Assembly: GCF_003473485.1 (NCBI RefSeq)
Contig: NC_053046.1
Coordinates: 38,587,832-38,651,831, forward strand
Direction: 5' to 3'
DNA: 64,000 nucleotides
From: Medicago truncatula
Lineage: Eukaryota > Streptophyta > Magnoliopsida > Fabales > Fabaceae
Made by a program: the position numbers and the translations under genes. The notes below the pieces were generated by a model. That model was not told where the DNA came from. It searched no databases and saw only the letters and a program-made list of their open reading frames with translations. This document shows, one piece after another, positions 9,400-20,250 of the stretch (position 1 is the stretch's first letter; every line of letters starts with the position of its first letter).

Positions 9400-9775
9400 G
9401 TTTATGGGAAAAATGGTTTGGACCAATGTTTTAAAAACTAGACTTAACCAATTAATTGAATTGGTAATCATTCAGTTCACGGTTTAATAATGACTACGAT
9501 AGTAAATCGAGAATCAACTTGTTGGAAGTATCAATAGAGTTTCTAATATTTTTTATTTTTCAAAAATAAGAAGAATGTAACTATGTTTGATATTATCAAC
9601 TGCAAATATATTATATGGTCACTATTATATTAAAGAAATCTATTTTTTAGATGTATTGAATAATGCATGTTTAGACTTTAAGATAGACCACATATATTAA
9701 TTTCTTTTAAGGAATATTTTTCTTTATTTTTGAAAGTTCATAACTGAAATTTACCATGGGTTTTGATGATCTGAT
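9400..9775. other. AT-rich spacer with MITE-like remnant
   Basis: The 'accaattaattgaattggta' stretch near 9450 resembles a degraded hAT-MITE end. No gene seen. Confidence 0.35.
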
Positions 9776-10030
9776 TCTCAGTCTTATATTTAATTATGGA
9801 CATTGGTAGAAAGAAACTAAAAATAAATACATGAAAAACTGCTTAATTTGATGATTTGATTTTGATGAATTTTTTTTATATAGAAAAAGTGTAAAACTGA
9901 TGTTTAATCTGTTTAATTTTAAATTTTTTACACAAGATTAAAAATAGGTGGAAAATATCCCTCTTTACTGATACATTAACATTGGTATCCTTAAAAGAAT
10001 TGATGTTTGTAAAAGGTGAAGTAAGTAAGC
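9776..10030 (+). repeat. Duplicated RLP 5' flank, second copy
   Basis: Collinear with 1-350, sharing 'gtagaaagaaact' and 'ggtggaaaatatccctcttt'. It places the left border of the tandem-duplicated RLP unit at least 0.57 kb upstream of this gene's ATG. Confidence 0.6.
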
Positions 10031-10134
10031 TTATCAAATAGTAATTAATTTGGACAAAAATTGATAGAATAAATAAAATTGCAGCTTAAGTATTACATAC
10101 GGTTCAAAAGTTTTGGTCTTCCCTTATAAAATAA

Positions 10135-10346
10135 AGAAAATTGCAACCACAAAAAATCTTCTTATCGGAGTGCCTCGTACGGTTTGAAGAAAGCACCCCT
10201 AACTAGAAAACAAGAGCATGCCAAGACTTATTCAGTTATGTTTCACATATAAATAACTAGAGTGTAATGGATTGGTACATACAAAATCATCATAAAGTAA
10301 AAAAGAAATAATATTGGTAAGAGAGTATTAGTCTAAGTCGCTCGAA
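10135..10346 (+). promoter_or_regulatory. RLP copy 2 promoter block with TATA box
   Basis: Carries the shared 'gcaaccacaaaaaatc', 'gtacggtttgaagaaagca' and 'caagagcatgccaagactta' motifs. A TATAAATA follows at 10248-10255, 92 bp before the ATG. Confidence 0.65.
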
Positions 10347-13300
10347 ATGGGGTCCTTTTTTAAATTTCACTTGTTCTTGTTGTTGTTGATTACTCATTTT
10401 ACTTCATACACTTTCTCACTATGCAACCATCATGACACCTCTGCCTTGTTACAATTCAAAAATTCATTTTTTGTTGACACTTCATCAAAACCTGATCCTT
10501 TTTTTATTTCATACTCTGGTCCTAGTTGTTCCTCTTTTTCTTTCAAGACAGAATCTTGGGAAAACAGTACAGATTGTTGTGAGTGGGATGGTGTCACGTG
10601 CGACACCATGTCAGATCACGTGATTGGTCTGGACCTCAGTTGCAACAAACTAAAAGGTGAATTACATCCCAATAGCATCATCTTTCAGCTTAGACACCTT
10701 CAACAACTTAATTTGGCTTTTAATAATTTTTCTGGGTCTTCAATGCCTATTGGTGTTGGAGATTTAGTGAAACTCACACATCTAAATACATCATATTGTA
10801 ACCTCAATGGTAATATTCCTTCCACAATCTCTCATTTGTCAAAATTAGTATCACTTGATCTTAGCTTTAACTTTGTCGAACTTGATTCATTGACATGGAA
10901 GAAACTCATTCATAATGCTACTAATTTAAGGGAGCTTCATTTGAATATTGTGAACATGTCTTCCCTCAGAGAGAGCTCTTTGTCAATGCTAAAGAATTTG
11001 TCATCCTCTTTGGTTTCTCTTAGTCTATCAGAAACTGAGTTGCAAGGAAATTTGTCAAGTGACATCCTCTCTTTACCTAATCTTCAAAGATTGGATTTGT
11101 CATTTAATCAAAACCTTAGTGGTCAACTTCCAAAGTCCAACTGGAGCACTCCTCTAAGGTACTTGGTCCTCTCTTCCTCTGCTTTTTCAGGTGAAATTCC
11201 CTATTCCATAGGCCAATTGAAGTATCTTACTCGATTAGATTTTTCACGGTGCAATTTAGATGGGATGGTTCCTCTATCTTTGTGGAACCTCACCCAACTA
11301 ACATATTTGGACCTTTCATTTAATAAACTTAACGGTGAGATCTCACCATTACTTTCAAACCTCAAACACCTCATTCATTGTGATCTTGGATTTAATAACT
11401 TTAGTAGTAGCATCCCAATTGTTTATGGAAATTTAATCAAATTGGAATATTTAGCACTTTCCTCTAACAACCTAACAGGCCAAGTTCCATCATCACTTTT
11501 TCATCTACCTCATCTTTCTCATTTATATTTATCATCTAACAAACTAGTTGGCCCAATTCCAATTGAAATCACAAAACGTTCAAAATTGAGCTATGTGTTT
11601 TTGGGTGATAACATGTTAAATGGAACAATTCCACATTGGTGTTATTCTTTGCCTTCGTTGTTAGAGTTGTACCTCAGCAACAACAATCTCACAGGGTTCA
11701 TTGGTGAGTTCTCAACATATTCTTTGCAATATTTGGATCTCTCTAATAACCACCTCACAGGGTTCATTGGTGAGTTTTCAACATATTCTTTGCAATATTT
11801 GCTTCTCTCTAATAACAACCTACAAGGTCATTTTCCAAATTCAATATTTGAACTCCAAAATCTTACTTACTTAGATTTGTCATCAACAAACTTGAGTGGT
11901 GTTGTGGATTTTCACCAATTTTCAAAATTAAACAAACTATGGTTTCTCCATCTTTCCCATAATAGTTTTCTTTCTATCAACATTGATAGCAGTGCTGACT
12001 CCATCTTACCCAACCTTTTTTTATTAGATTTATCCTCTGCTAATATTAATAGTTTTCCTAAATTCCCAGCACGAAATCTGAAAAGATTATATCTCTCCAA
12101 TAACAACATTCGTGGGAAAATTCCCAAATGGTTTCATAAGAAGCTCTTAAACTCATGGAAGGACATTCAGTACTTAGACCTCAGTTTCAACAAGTTACAA
12201 GGAGATCTTCCAATTCCACCTTCTGGCATTGAATACTTTTCACTCTCAAATAACAACTTCACAGGATACATTTCTTCAACATTCTGCAATGCAAGTTCCC
12301 TTCGTACCCTCAATTTGGCTCACAACAACTTTCAAGGAGATCTTCCAATTCCACCTTCTGGCATTCAATACTTTTCACTCTCAAATAACAACTTCACAGG
12401 ATACATTTCTTCAACATTCTGCAATGCCAGTTCCCTTTATGTGCTCGATTTGGCTCACAACAATTTGACAGGTATGATTCCACAATGCCTGGGAACATTA
12501 ACTTCTCTTAATGTATTGGATATGCAAATGAACAACCTCTATGGAAGCATTCCTAGAACCTTTACCAAAGGAAATGCATTTGAGACTATAAAGTTGAATG
12601 GCAACCAATTGGAAGGACCATTACCACAATCTTTGGCTAACTGTTCATATCTTGAAGTTTTGGACCTTGGTGACAACAACGTTGAGGATACATTTCCTGA
12701 TTGGCTAGAAACTCTACCAGAGTTACAGGTGATAAGTTTACGATCAAATAATCTTCATGGTGCAATCACCTGTTCTAGCACCAAGCATACATTTCCCAAG
12801 TTGAGAATTTTTGATGTCTCTAACAACAATTTTAGTGGGCCCTTGCCAACATCATGCATCAAGAACTTTCAAGGAATGATGAATGTGAATGACAATAACA
12901 CTGGTTTGCAATACATGGGTGACTCTTATTACTACAATGATTCTGTTGTGGTCACAGTGAAAGGTTTTTTCATTGAGCTAACAAGGATATTGACTGCTTT
13001 CACAACTATTGATTTATCAAATAACATGTTTGAAGGTGAAATTCCACAAGTCATTGGAGAATTAAATTCTCTCAAAGGACTTAATCTTTCAAATAATGGA
13101 ATCACAGGTAGCATTCCACAATCTTTGAGTCATTTGAGAAATTTGGAGTGGTTGGACCTCTCATGCAACCAATTGACGGGTGAGATTCCTGAGGCTTTGA
13201 CAAATTTGAACTTCCTCTCAGTCTTAAACCTTTCACAAAACCATCTTGAGGGAATCATACCTAAAGGTCAACAGTTTAATACATTTGAAAATGATTCTTT

Positions 13301-13589
13301 TGAAGGAAATACAATGTTGTGTGGATTCCAATTGTCTAAATCATGCAAAAATGAGGAAGATCTGCCACCTCATTCAACATCTGAAGATGAAGAAGAATCC
13401 GGATTTGGCTGGAAAGCTGTGGCAATTGGATATGGATGTGGGGCAATATCCGGGTTCCTCTTGGGATATAATGTATTCTTCTTCACTGGTAAACCTCAAT
13501 GGCTTGTTAGAATTGTTGAAAACATGTTTAACATAAGACTGAAAAGAACAAACAACAGATACTGTGCAAATCGCAGAAGAATGAATTAA
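10347..13589 (+). CDS. Cf-9-like LRR receptor-like protein, copy 2 (intact)
   Basis: An intronless 1080-aa cell-surface receptor of the Cf/RLP type. Such proteins sense apoplastic ligands and signal through partner kinases such as SOBIR1 and BAK1 (family knowledge). Residues 1-26 are a signal peptide ending in FSLC. The N-terminal cap has CCEWDGVTC at 77-85. About 30 LRRs follow, with LDLS..N.L.G.IP consensus repeats. An island (YYYNDSVVVTVKGFFIEL) precedes the last LRRs. Then come an acidic EDEEESGFG spacer, a GxxxG-rich helix at about 1022-1046 and a 34-aa basic tail without kinase. Two internal tandem LRR duplications (22 and 45 aa) make it longer than its paralogues. The start is fixed by the signal peptide and by agreement with all paralogues (MGSF…). 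It is probably functional. Confidence 0.95.
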   Translation: MGSFFKFHLFLLLLITHFTSYTFSLCNHHDTSALLQFKNSFFVDTSSKPDPFFISYSGPSCSSFSFKTESWENSTDCCEWDGVTCDTMSDHVIGLDLSCNKLKGELHPNSIIFQLRHLQQLNLAFNNFSGSSMPIGVGDLVKLTHLNTSYCNLNGNIPSTISHLSKLVSLDLSFNFVELDSLTWKKLIHNATNLRELHLNIVNMSSLRESSLSMLKNLSSSLVSLSLSETELQGNLSSDILSLPNLQRLDLSFNQNLSGQLPKSNWSTPLRYLVLSSSAFSGEIPYSIGQLKYLTRLDFSRCNLDGMVPLSLWNLTQLTYLDLSFNKLNGEISPLLSNLKHLIHCDLGFNNFSSSIPIVYGNLIKLEYLALSSNNLTGQVPSSLFHLPHLSHLYLSSNKLVGPIPIEITKRSKLSYVFLGDNMLNGTIPHWCYSLPSLLELYLSNNNLTGFIGEFSTYSLQYLDLSNNHLTGFIGEFSTYSLQYLLLSNNNLQGHFPNSIFELQNLTYLDLSSTNLSGVVDFHQFSKLNKLWFLHLSHNSFLSINIDSSADSILPNLFLLDLSSANINSFPKFPARNLKRLYLSNNNIRGKIPKWFHKKLLNSWKDIQYLDLSFNKLQGDLPIPPSGIEYFSLSNNNFTGYISSTFCNASSLRTLNLAHNNFQGDLPIPPSGIQYFSLSNNNFTGYISSTFCNASSLYVLDLAHNNLTGMIPQCLGTLTSLNVLDMQMNNLYGSIPRTFTKGNAFETIKLNGNQLEGPLPQSLANCSYLEVLDLGDNNVEDTFPDWLETLPELQVISLRSNNLHGAITCSSTKHTFPKLRIFDVSNNNFSGPLPTSCIKNFQGMMNVNDNNTGLQYMGDSYYYNDSVVVTVKGFFIELTRILTAFTTIDLSNNMFEGEIPQVIGELNSLKGLNLSNNGITGSIPQSLSHLRNLEWLDLSCNQLTGEIPEALTNLNFLSVLNLSQNHLEGIIPKGQQFNTFENDSFEGNTMLCGFQLSKSCKNEEDLPPHSTSEDEEESGFGWKAVAIGYGCGAISGFLLGYNVFFFTGKPQWLVRIVENMFNIRLKRTNNRYCANRRRMN
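11691..11822 (+). repeat. 66-bp in-frame tandem LRR duplication in RLP copy 2
   Basis: The 22-aa unit TGFIGEFSTYSLQYLDLSNN-HL occurs twice in a row (11691-11756 and 11757-11822) with few differences. The paralogues at 2743 and 45460 have it once, so this gene gained one LRR recently. Confidence 0.85.
12198..12467 (+). repeat. 135-bp in-frame tandem LRR duplication in RLP copy 2
   Basis: A 45-aa, two-LRR unit starting QGDLPIPPSGI is repeated at 12198-12332 and 12333-12467. It is absent from the other copies and reads in frame, which suggests recent unequal exchange or slippage. Confidence 0.88.
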
Positions 13590-13899
13590 TTTGATGTTTG
13601 TATTTTCAAATATGTAGTTACAGCTGTTTGTAATTATATACTATATCTTTTAATACCAGTTTATTATATATTTCAAGTTGTTAAACAAATAAGAAATTTA
13701 TAGTGATGAATTTATACTATAAAATGCTCAAGACTTAATTGCTTCAACTTTTTTTTTTTTTTTTCTTCCATCTCATTGTCTCCTGGTTGTTAGTTATCTC
13801 ACGTATATCAATTTGATGTTTTTAACCTTTTGAAGAAAATATTTTGAAAGCATATCCTCATTATGTCAATAAGTGTTGATATTTTACTATTTTGTACAT
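13590..13899 (+). other. 3' flank of RLP copy 2
   Basis: A 3' UTR-like region sharing 'atcttttaataccagt' and following sequence with copies 1 and 3. A poly(T) run lies at 13749-13764. No other gene is seen. Confidence 0.5.
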
Positions 13900-14360
13900 A
13901 GCTTCAAATGGCAAGTAAGCTTGCTATGTACCTAGTGGCAGCACAGGTACAACTTTCAGGAATCTAATTACAACTATAAAATTGTTCAGAAAGTTCTTAA
14001 GCTGTGCAGTGAGGTTTAGAAGACACTTCATTCTGTTCTAGTTGATATATAATATTAGCTTTGGGTTCTCCTTGAATATGTTTTCTTCTTGAATTAAACT
14101 CTATTCTCCAACTAGTTTTTGGACTCTAAATACACCTACTTTTAACAACTTTTAAGGTGGAAGAGCAAAGCAGACAAATTTTGGAATTGAAAAGTGCTTT
14201 AAGTGCTCACGTCAGTGAGATATAGATTGCGGAAAAGTAGATGATGAATCACATCACTATTTCAAACTATTTTGCATGAAATCTGATACTGCAAAAGTAG
14301 ATGTTTTCGATGTTACCACCGACATGTGGAAAACAATGGCTGATGAAAACAAGTAGAAGT
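13900..14360 (+). pseudogene. Unrecognised coding-like remnants
   Basis: Short coding-looking patches include MASKLAMYLVAAQVQLSG near 13908, VEEQSRQILELKSALSAHV near 14158 and TAKVDVFDVTTDMWKTM near 14290. They lie in different frames, separated by stops. They may be exons of a decayed gene or separate fragments. I do not recognise the family. Confidence 0.25.
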
Positions 14361-14439
14361 ATGCATAAGAATGTATATTCCATTAACACATAAATTACTA
14401 CATTAAAAAGGTTAAACTAGGCTACAAGAAAATTGAACC

Positions 14440-14665
14440 AACATAGTTTATTTTTGTCAAACCGGCTGATCGTCTACAACAGGAAACCTTGCAACAGATG
14501 TCTCGAATACTTACCATACATTAAACTGCTCGATGGCTGCTAGCGTGGGGTGAATATTTTCAATGCCTGAGGGATTTGACCAAACTTTGGACCAGTTGTC
14601 CTCGTGAACCTCCACAGTCTTCATGCAAGAGATAGAGCAAACATGTAATTTTGCTCCATGATCAT
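14440..14665 (-). pseudogene. Unrecognised coding-like fragment, minus strand
   Basis: The minus strand has an open stretch reading LDKLGHNHDHGAKLHVCS, then KTVEVHEDNWSKVWSNPSG and ENIHPTLAAIEQFNVW, before a stop. Residue composition looks protein-like. No start codon or neighbouring exon is convincing and the family is unknown to me. Confidence 0.3.
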
Positions 14666-16134
14666 GATTATGACCCAACTTATCAAGCTTTTTTTTGGGA
14701 GTACATAGCTTTTTTTTTCCTTCTACTTTTTTCTCTTATGGTTGTTTTAAACCGAACCAAACCGTTATAATACACAATTTTTGTGAACCGAACCATTTGT
14801 TTTTGTGAACCAAACTGTTAACCTTTTCTGAATTACTTTTTTTTATTGACAAATTATTTTGTTTATTTGACCTATTTTCTACTCTCTTTTTTTCAGGATA
14901 ATTAATCCTACATTGATCATTGAAATCATTTATGATATAAGAAAAAAGTAGGGAAGACCGAAGGATTGGTTCAACGTGTTTTTTGAACTTTGAAGTAGCT
15001 TTGTTGAATCCCAACAATGTTTCAATTACATGTATAATGTAAAAATCATTTTTATCACTATATTCAACAAAAAAAAATGTACCGTAAATTACATGTGTCA
15101 TAAACGAACCATTGAGTAAATTGTATTTTAAATTGACCATAAAAAAAAAATGATTTGTAAATTACTTGTATAATGAAAATAAAATCATAATATATGCAGA
15201 GGTGACATAAAATAAAACCCACCCATTGTACTGTTGTGAAGTATTTCTGCATCAAAGTTTCTAAGTTGAGAGGGGGGAAAAAAGCAAGATAGAAATTGAC
15301 CATTGAGTGTAGCATTCCACAAGAAATAGCTGATAAAAGGATTATTACACACACTCACATCAATCCCCAATAATAAGACACAAATTGAAATAATTGGAAT
15401 GGATCGTTCATTTGTATTTTGCAGGGAAATTCATTTAATCCCCTGCTTTAAAACATAAACTTCGGACCATACATGAAATTTTTTTTAAGGTCTGTTAGGG
15501 AGAAGAATCATTTTATAAATCAGACAGACTGTGAGTGAAGGAGAAATCAGGCGAAAGTTGTATACTATTCTCCATTTTCTCTGTTTTTCACTTATCCTGA
15601 AGTTTATATTGACAAATCATACCGATTACATCATGTAATATTCAACAAAACATATGCATACCTGAAATCCCGATCATATGCATTTTAGACATGCTATTTT
15701 TCGATAAATATTGCAAGTCTAATTCCTGTAACTCATAAGTCTTTTGATTATAAAAATTAAACAAAAAACAATTCATTTGACCCTTGAGACATTGTTACAA
15801 GTGTAAGTTCACTTACATACTTCAATGGTAAGTAAAATTACTTGCTTATCAAAATTATATGGGTCAGAATGTACAAGGTAAGATAAAATCAATTCAACTA
15901 TGATTACTTCTCAAAATGATGACCCAGGTTGTGCAACTAAGGATCAATTTCACTCCATGAACCATATTTTAAGCCTTATCTCATTAATGAATGTTTGGAG
16001 TCATAAGGTACATGCCTACGTTGACAAAGCTCTAATAAATTTATCAGTGTCAAGAAGGATCAGCAAGCCTATTAAGCATCAATTCTATTATGATTATTAA
16101 TTTGAAGACTGATTTTTTAGTGAGGGAGAAGTGT
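14666..16134. other. AT-rich spacer with MITE-like remnants
   Basis: The 'accgaaccaaaccgtt' stretch near 14751 and its repeat 'gaaccgaaccatttg' near 14786 resemble degraded hAT-MITE ends. Scattered short ORFs here have no recognisable similarity. Confidence 0.35.
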
Positions 16135-16250
16135 TAAGAGTCCCACATCAGTTGAGAGATGGTCTGAAAAAGTGTTTGTAAGTGGGGGCAATCCCCACCT
16201 CAAAAGCCGGTTTTGTGGGGTTGTATTAGACCCAACCATAAATTTTAAGA
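16135..16250 (+). mobile_element. LTR-type fragment of a small retroelement
   Basis: 'gtcccacatcagttgagaga' followed by 'gcaatccccacctca' and 'gccggttttgtggggttg' matches a motif series common in short legume LTRs (TRIM-like). Only about 115 bp remain; it is a fossil. Confidence 0.45.
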
Positions 16251-17373
16251 AAAGAGAACTGCTAATTCTTGATTAAAGCAAACAACCAGTCACATCATAA
16301 GAGAGGAAATACCTGAAAAACAACGAAGGTTTTCCGGGCTTAATACATTGTTATTATAACTATAAGTTCATTTACACACTTAAACAGCACGTAAATAAAA
16401 TTATTTGATTAACAAAAAAATAATGAATAATTAATGATTAAATCAGTGGACCAATCAATGCAAAACTGGAACTCTCATTTTTGGAAGAATAATGGGTAAG
16501 AAACCTGGAGGAAACATTAACTTTAACATTGATATTGTCATTTTTGGAGTGAGTTGAAAGTGACCATGTGAATATGTGATGCATTGAACATATAAATTTA
16601 CAATATAAATCCTAACATTCTTGTCATCAGACTAACGATTATGTTGCATTACAGAAAGCAACTATTCAAGAAATATATAGAACCTGAGATTTTACGACAT
16701 CTGCAGCTTTAACACGAACTTTCAACTCTCTCATTTGACGATAGGGGGGAAATAATAACAAAAAGATGACAAATAAATACAAAAAGATGAGAATTCAAAA
16801 GACAGAAACTAATCAAGGACAAGGAAGCATATGATCAGAACTTGACAAGTATGCAATCTACCGATTTGATCTGTTTAGTATTATTTCATTATTCCTATAT
16901 AATTCTGCAAGCAACTACTTCTCAATATGTAGACTCACAAAAGTATATCATAATAACACACATCTAATGCAATAGCAGTGATCTCTAACCCCTAAGTATG
17001 CTCAAATTAATTTTCAATTCAGTATAGAACCATAAGTCCCTGATTTGTCGATCTAACTACAGCCTAAAAAAGCGAGAATCAGCATTAACATACCTTCATG
17101 TTCTCAACACTTTTCTCAAGTGATTTCTGAAAGCTTCCATGATAGGTAGATCAAGCCTCAAAAGAACACAATACCATCCACACAATTATCAAGCTGTTTT
17201 AGCAACTGCACTGAAACTAGTATAATAGCCTTTGTAATATTCAATTCATTGAGACACAAACGCAAAATTAGATTCAATGTTCTCTCGCTCTCTGCATATT
17301 TTCTCTCAATTGTTTTCTCCTATTTTCTGATCATAGCTTGTATACTGCATATGATTTTCAATTTTTAAGGGTA
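16251..17373. other. Spacer, no gene seen
   Basis: AT-rich sequence without convincing ORFs, splice-linked exons or terminal repeats. Confidence 0.45.
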
Positions 17374-17378
17374 TAATG

Positions 17379-18661
17379 TGTTGGAACAAAATGTGTTTCA
17401 CAATAAACCTTAATGAGTTTTGATGATAACAAGGTATTAAAAATTGTCAATTAGTTATTGCTAATAATTGTTCAAGTGTACAGGATCAAAGGCAAGTCAA
17501 TCAATTTCAATAGGTCTTGGAAGAACAATGGAGAGCAAAGGAATCCGAAGCATCTCAAGAAAACTGCGTCTGAAGCTAAAGTGCTTCTGAAGCTGGAGTG
17601 CTTCTGAAGTAATGACGTCATCAGAAGCAGAAGCTCATCAGAAGCAGAAGACCATCAGAAGCAAGGTTTTCATCAGAAGCAACATCATCACCAGAAGCTA
17701 CAATTGATCAGTAAATTTAAACTGAAGATTCAAAGTAGTTGTTTAACATTTCAACCTCGTCTAAGAAGAACGAAGAATTGAAAGGGAGGTATCAACGGTC
17801 AAACACTGAGTACTTGTCCTTCGTTATCAGAGTTGACAAAGTACAAGTGTACAACCACTATCTCCACTACTCTATTTTTGTCTACGCTACAAGACAAGAC
17901 AACAGTTATGCCTGCAGAATTGTTCCTTCAAGATGAGAATTAATTTGAAGCTAATTCTTCAAAGGACTACACCCAAATCAGGCAAAGGATTACTGGTGAA
18001 TGATCAAAGGAACTCAACGACTCTTTAGACGTGTTATTCATCTCAACGTCTCTTTCACGCCTCTATATAAGGGAGTGAAGACTTGAAGATTGTAGATAGA
18101 GATATACAAGTTAAAAAGCGCCAAAACTCTGTCAATTTGATTCTACAAAGCACATTGAATTTCTGCACTGATTTGATACATCTTAGAAATTCACAAGTCT
18201 AGAGTCTTTATTGCATTATATTTGTGAACACCACTGATTATATATCAAGTGTTCAAGGTCAAACATTTTCTCTGTATTTTTGTTTGAATAGAAGCCTCTT
18301 GCCTGCGTGCTTGAGCATTAGAAGACTCTTGCTTAGTGCTTGAGCATTGGAAGACTCTTGCCTGCGTGCTTGAGCATTTTGAGAAGTCTCATACTTAGAG
18401 AGTATTGAACATTTGTAATCTTTGTGATTATAGTGAAATCTCCTTGGAAGTGCAAGGGGGACTGGACTACTTCCAATTTGTGGAAGGAACGAGGATAACT
18501 GCTTGTGTCTCGCTTTTCTTTTCTCTGCTTTGATCTTTTCCGTTGCATATCTGATTCTGGTCATTACATCAGAAGCATTCCCAAACTGCTTCTGAAGTAT
18601 TATCAGAAGAAGTATTTTTAGAGAAAAAGAAACCAACTTTCTTGTGTTTTTCTCACCTTCA
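17379..18661 (+). mobile_element. Solo Copia LTR (SIRE/Maximus-like) with exact target duplication
   Basis: Starts TGTTGGAACAAAATGTG and ends TTTTTCTCACCTTCA, 1283 bp, with the canonical TG…CA ends. A perfect 5-bp duplication TAATG flanks it at 17374-17378 and 18662-18666. The interior has clustered 'catcagaagca' repeats and a TATA-like 'ctatataaggg' near 18062. No gag-pol follows, so this is a solo LTR left by recombination. The lineage name is inferred from end sequence and length. It is a fossil, with ends well preserved. Confidence 0.85.
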
Positions 18662-18666
18662 TAATG

Positions 18667-19293
18667 AACCATGTCTTGTTAGCCAGGTAGCATATTTGCA
18701 TGCATACAAAGCAAATAAACCAACTCTAGTTTAACAAAACATCTCAATTGAGAAATTTCTCATTTGTCATTGATCAGAAGCTAAACCGAAAACCTCCACT
18801 TATAAACTATTGTTATTAAACATTAATACTTGCACACAGTTTTTTTGTGCATTTGAAATTCTGCCTTTTGTTTTGGTATGCTTTGATTTTATTAGCTAAT
18901 TTGGAACGTAAAAGAAACAACTAAAACACAAAACTAAGCATAATGGCATAGATATTTTAAGTAGAATAATGAAATTCAAACGATGATATGTTGCTCGTTA
19001 CATGATCAACCTTCCCAAATATAAGCTATTTTACATGAAATCGGAGACGATTGAGTAAAGGAAACAAATCATTCTTACAACTGAAATTCAAATAGAAACC
19101 ACATCAAATACTAAGGGAGTAAAACTTTAAAATAAAATAGATAAAAAAAGATATGGGCATTTGACAAGCCGCCACTTTGAGTACAGGAAAAACTCTTAAT
19201 AGGCATAATCATATATCTATTGGGTGAAAACAAGAAGGAAAATTTGTATATATTCCTCCAATTGGAAGTAGGCTTTCTTTGTGGAATAATATC
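18667..19293. other. Spacer, no gene seen
   Basis: AT-rich. It probably includes the 3' flank of the minus-strand F-box remnant at its right edge. Confidence 0.45.
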
Positions 19294-20250
19294 TTAATAA
19301 AACCTCTCTGTTGTAACACCAATCATCCCGGTAATTAAATCAAACCAGGCTAGTTCACTGTCTTTTTTCCTGAGGAGTATATTGCCCTTCTTCCCTGCTC
19401 CAACAAAATGGCCAAGGCAAGGTAAGGGTCCAACAACGAATAGCTTCGTCCATGATTCCTTTACACCGAGCTCACCCAAAATTGAAATGTGAAATGTAGA
19501 AGCCTCAGTATCATGTACCATAAAAGCAATAGATCCATTCAATACCATCAAGCGTCTTCGGACCAAATGAAAATCCAAACTATCATATACGTAAGAGGGT
19601 ATGGGTGTTGTAATAAAAGATTCCTTGCAGAAGTCAAACGACACCAAATAGACATCTGTTTCAGTTTTATCCAACCAATGACACACTCCATTCAAGTATG
19701 CGTGTTCAATGCTACAGTAAGAATGTGGCACATCAGCATCAATTTTCTTCCAAGAGTTACTGTTTAGGCTATACATCTCCCACAAGTGTTCAGATGGCAC
19801 ATGATAGATAGGAACGATTTTTGGAGAATAACGTGTGCACCGAATCATCTTATAATCATCTTTAATATGATCATAACCAATTTGATAATGATCGGCGAAA
19901 AGTTTCCATGCAGGATTTTTCTCAGGCAAAGGAAGGAGCCTGAATTCGTTGGTAGTTGGATTCCACAATACAACTCTCCTTTTCCCATAGAATTCAGATT
20001 CTAGACAAAGAATGCCATTGAAACTAATGGAAAGTGAAATTTCAAAACCAAGATCTTTTCAAAACTACAACAGGACGGACACACTGTTCCTTTTGAAGTC
20101 GATGGACATCCTCAGTCAAAGCCTTTGGCCAATCTAGTTTGACTCTATTCTCAAACCTCTCGCCCGAAAGAGAATACAAATAATAATAAATTTCGCGAAC
20201 CTCTTGTGGGTCATCATCTACTCTTTTTTTACATCTCTTATAGGACTAGG
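19294..20250 (-). pseudogene. F-box-associated domain gene remnant
   Basis: The minus strand encodes a long open stretch. It includes VVLWNPTTNEFRLLPLPEKN, then GYDHIKDDYKMIRC, SNSWKKIDAD and HAYLNGVCHWL, and ends ITGMIGVTTERFY at 19294. This is the F-box-associated interaction domain of the large legume F-box family. Upstream, YYYLYSLSGERFENRVKLDW (about 20210-20150) is the normal preceding part but lies in another frame. A TGA interrupts just before the DLGFEISLSISFNG stretch. No N-terminal F-box (LPxxL…ILxRLP type) is found further upstream. Without it the product could not join an SCF complex, so a truncated pseudogene is most likely. Confidence 0.75.

Noticed and set aside
12229-12468. 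79-codon plus-strand ORF with internal repeat inside RLP copy 2
   Set aside because: Out-of-frame reading of the duplicated LRR segment; its repeat is the 135-bp duplication.
18259-18672. 137-codon minus-strand ORF
   Set aside because: Lies inside the solo LTR 17379-18661 and depends on LTR repeats; no cellular domain.
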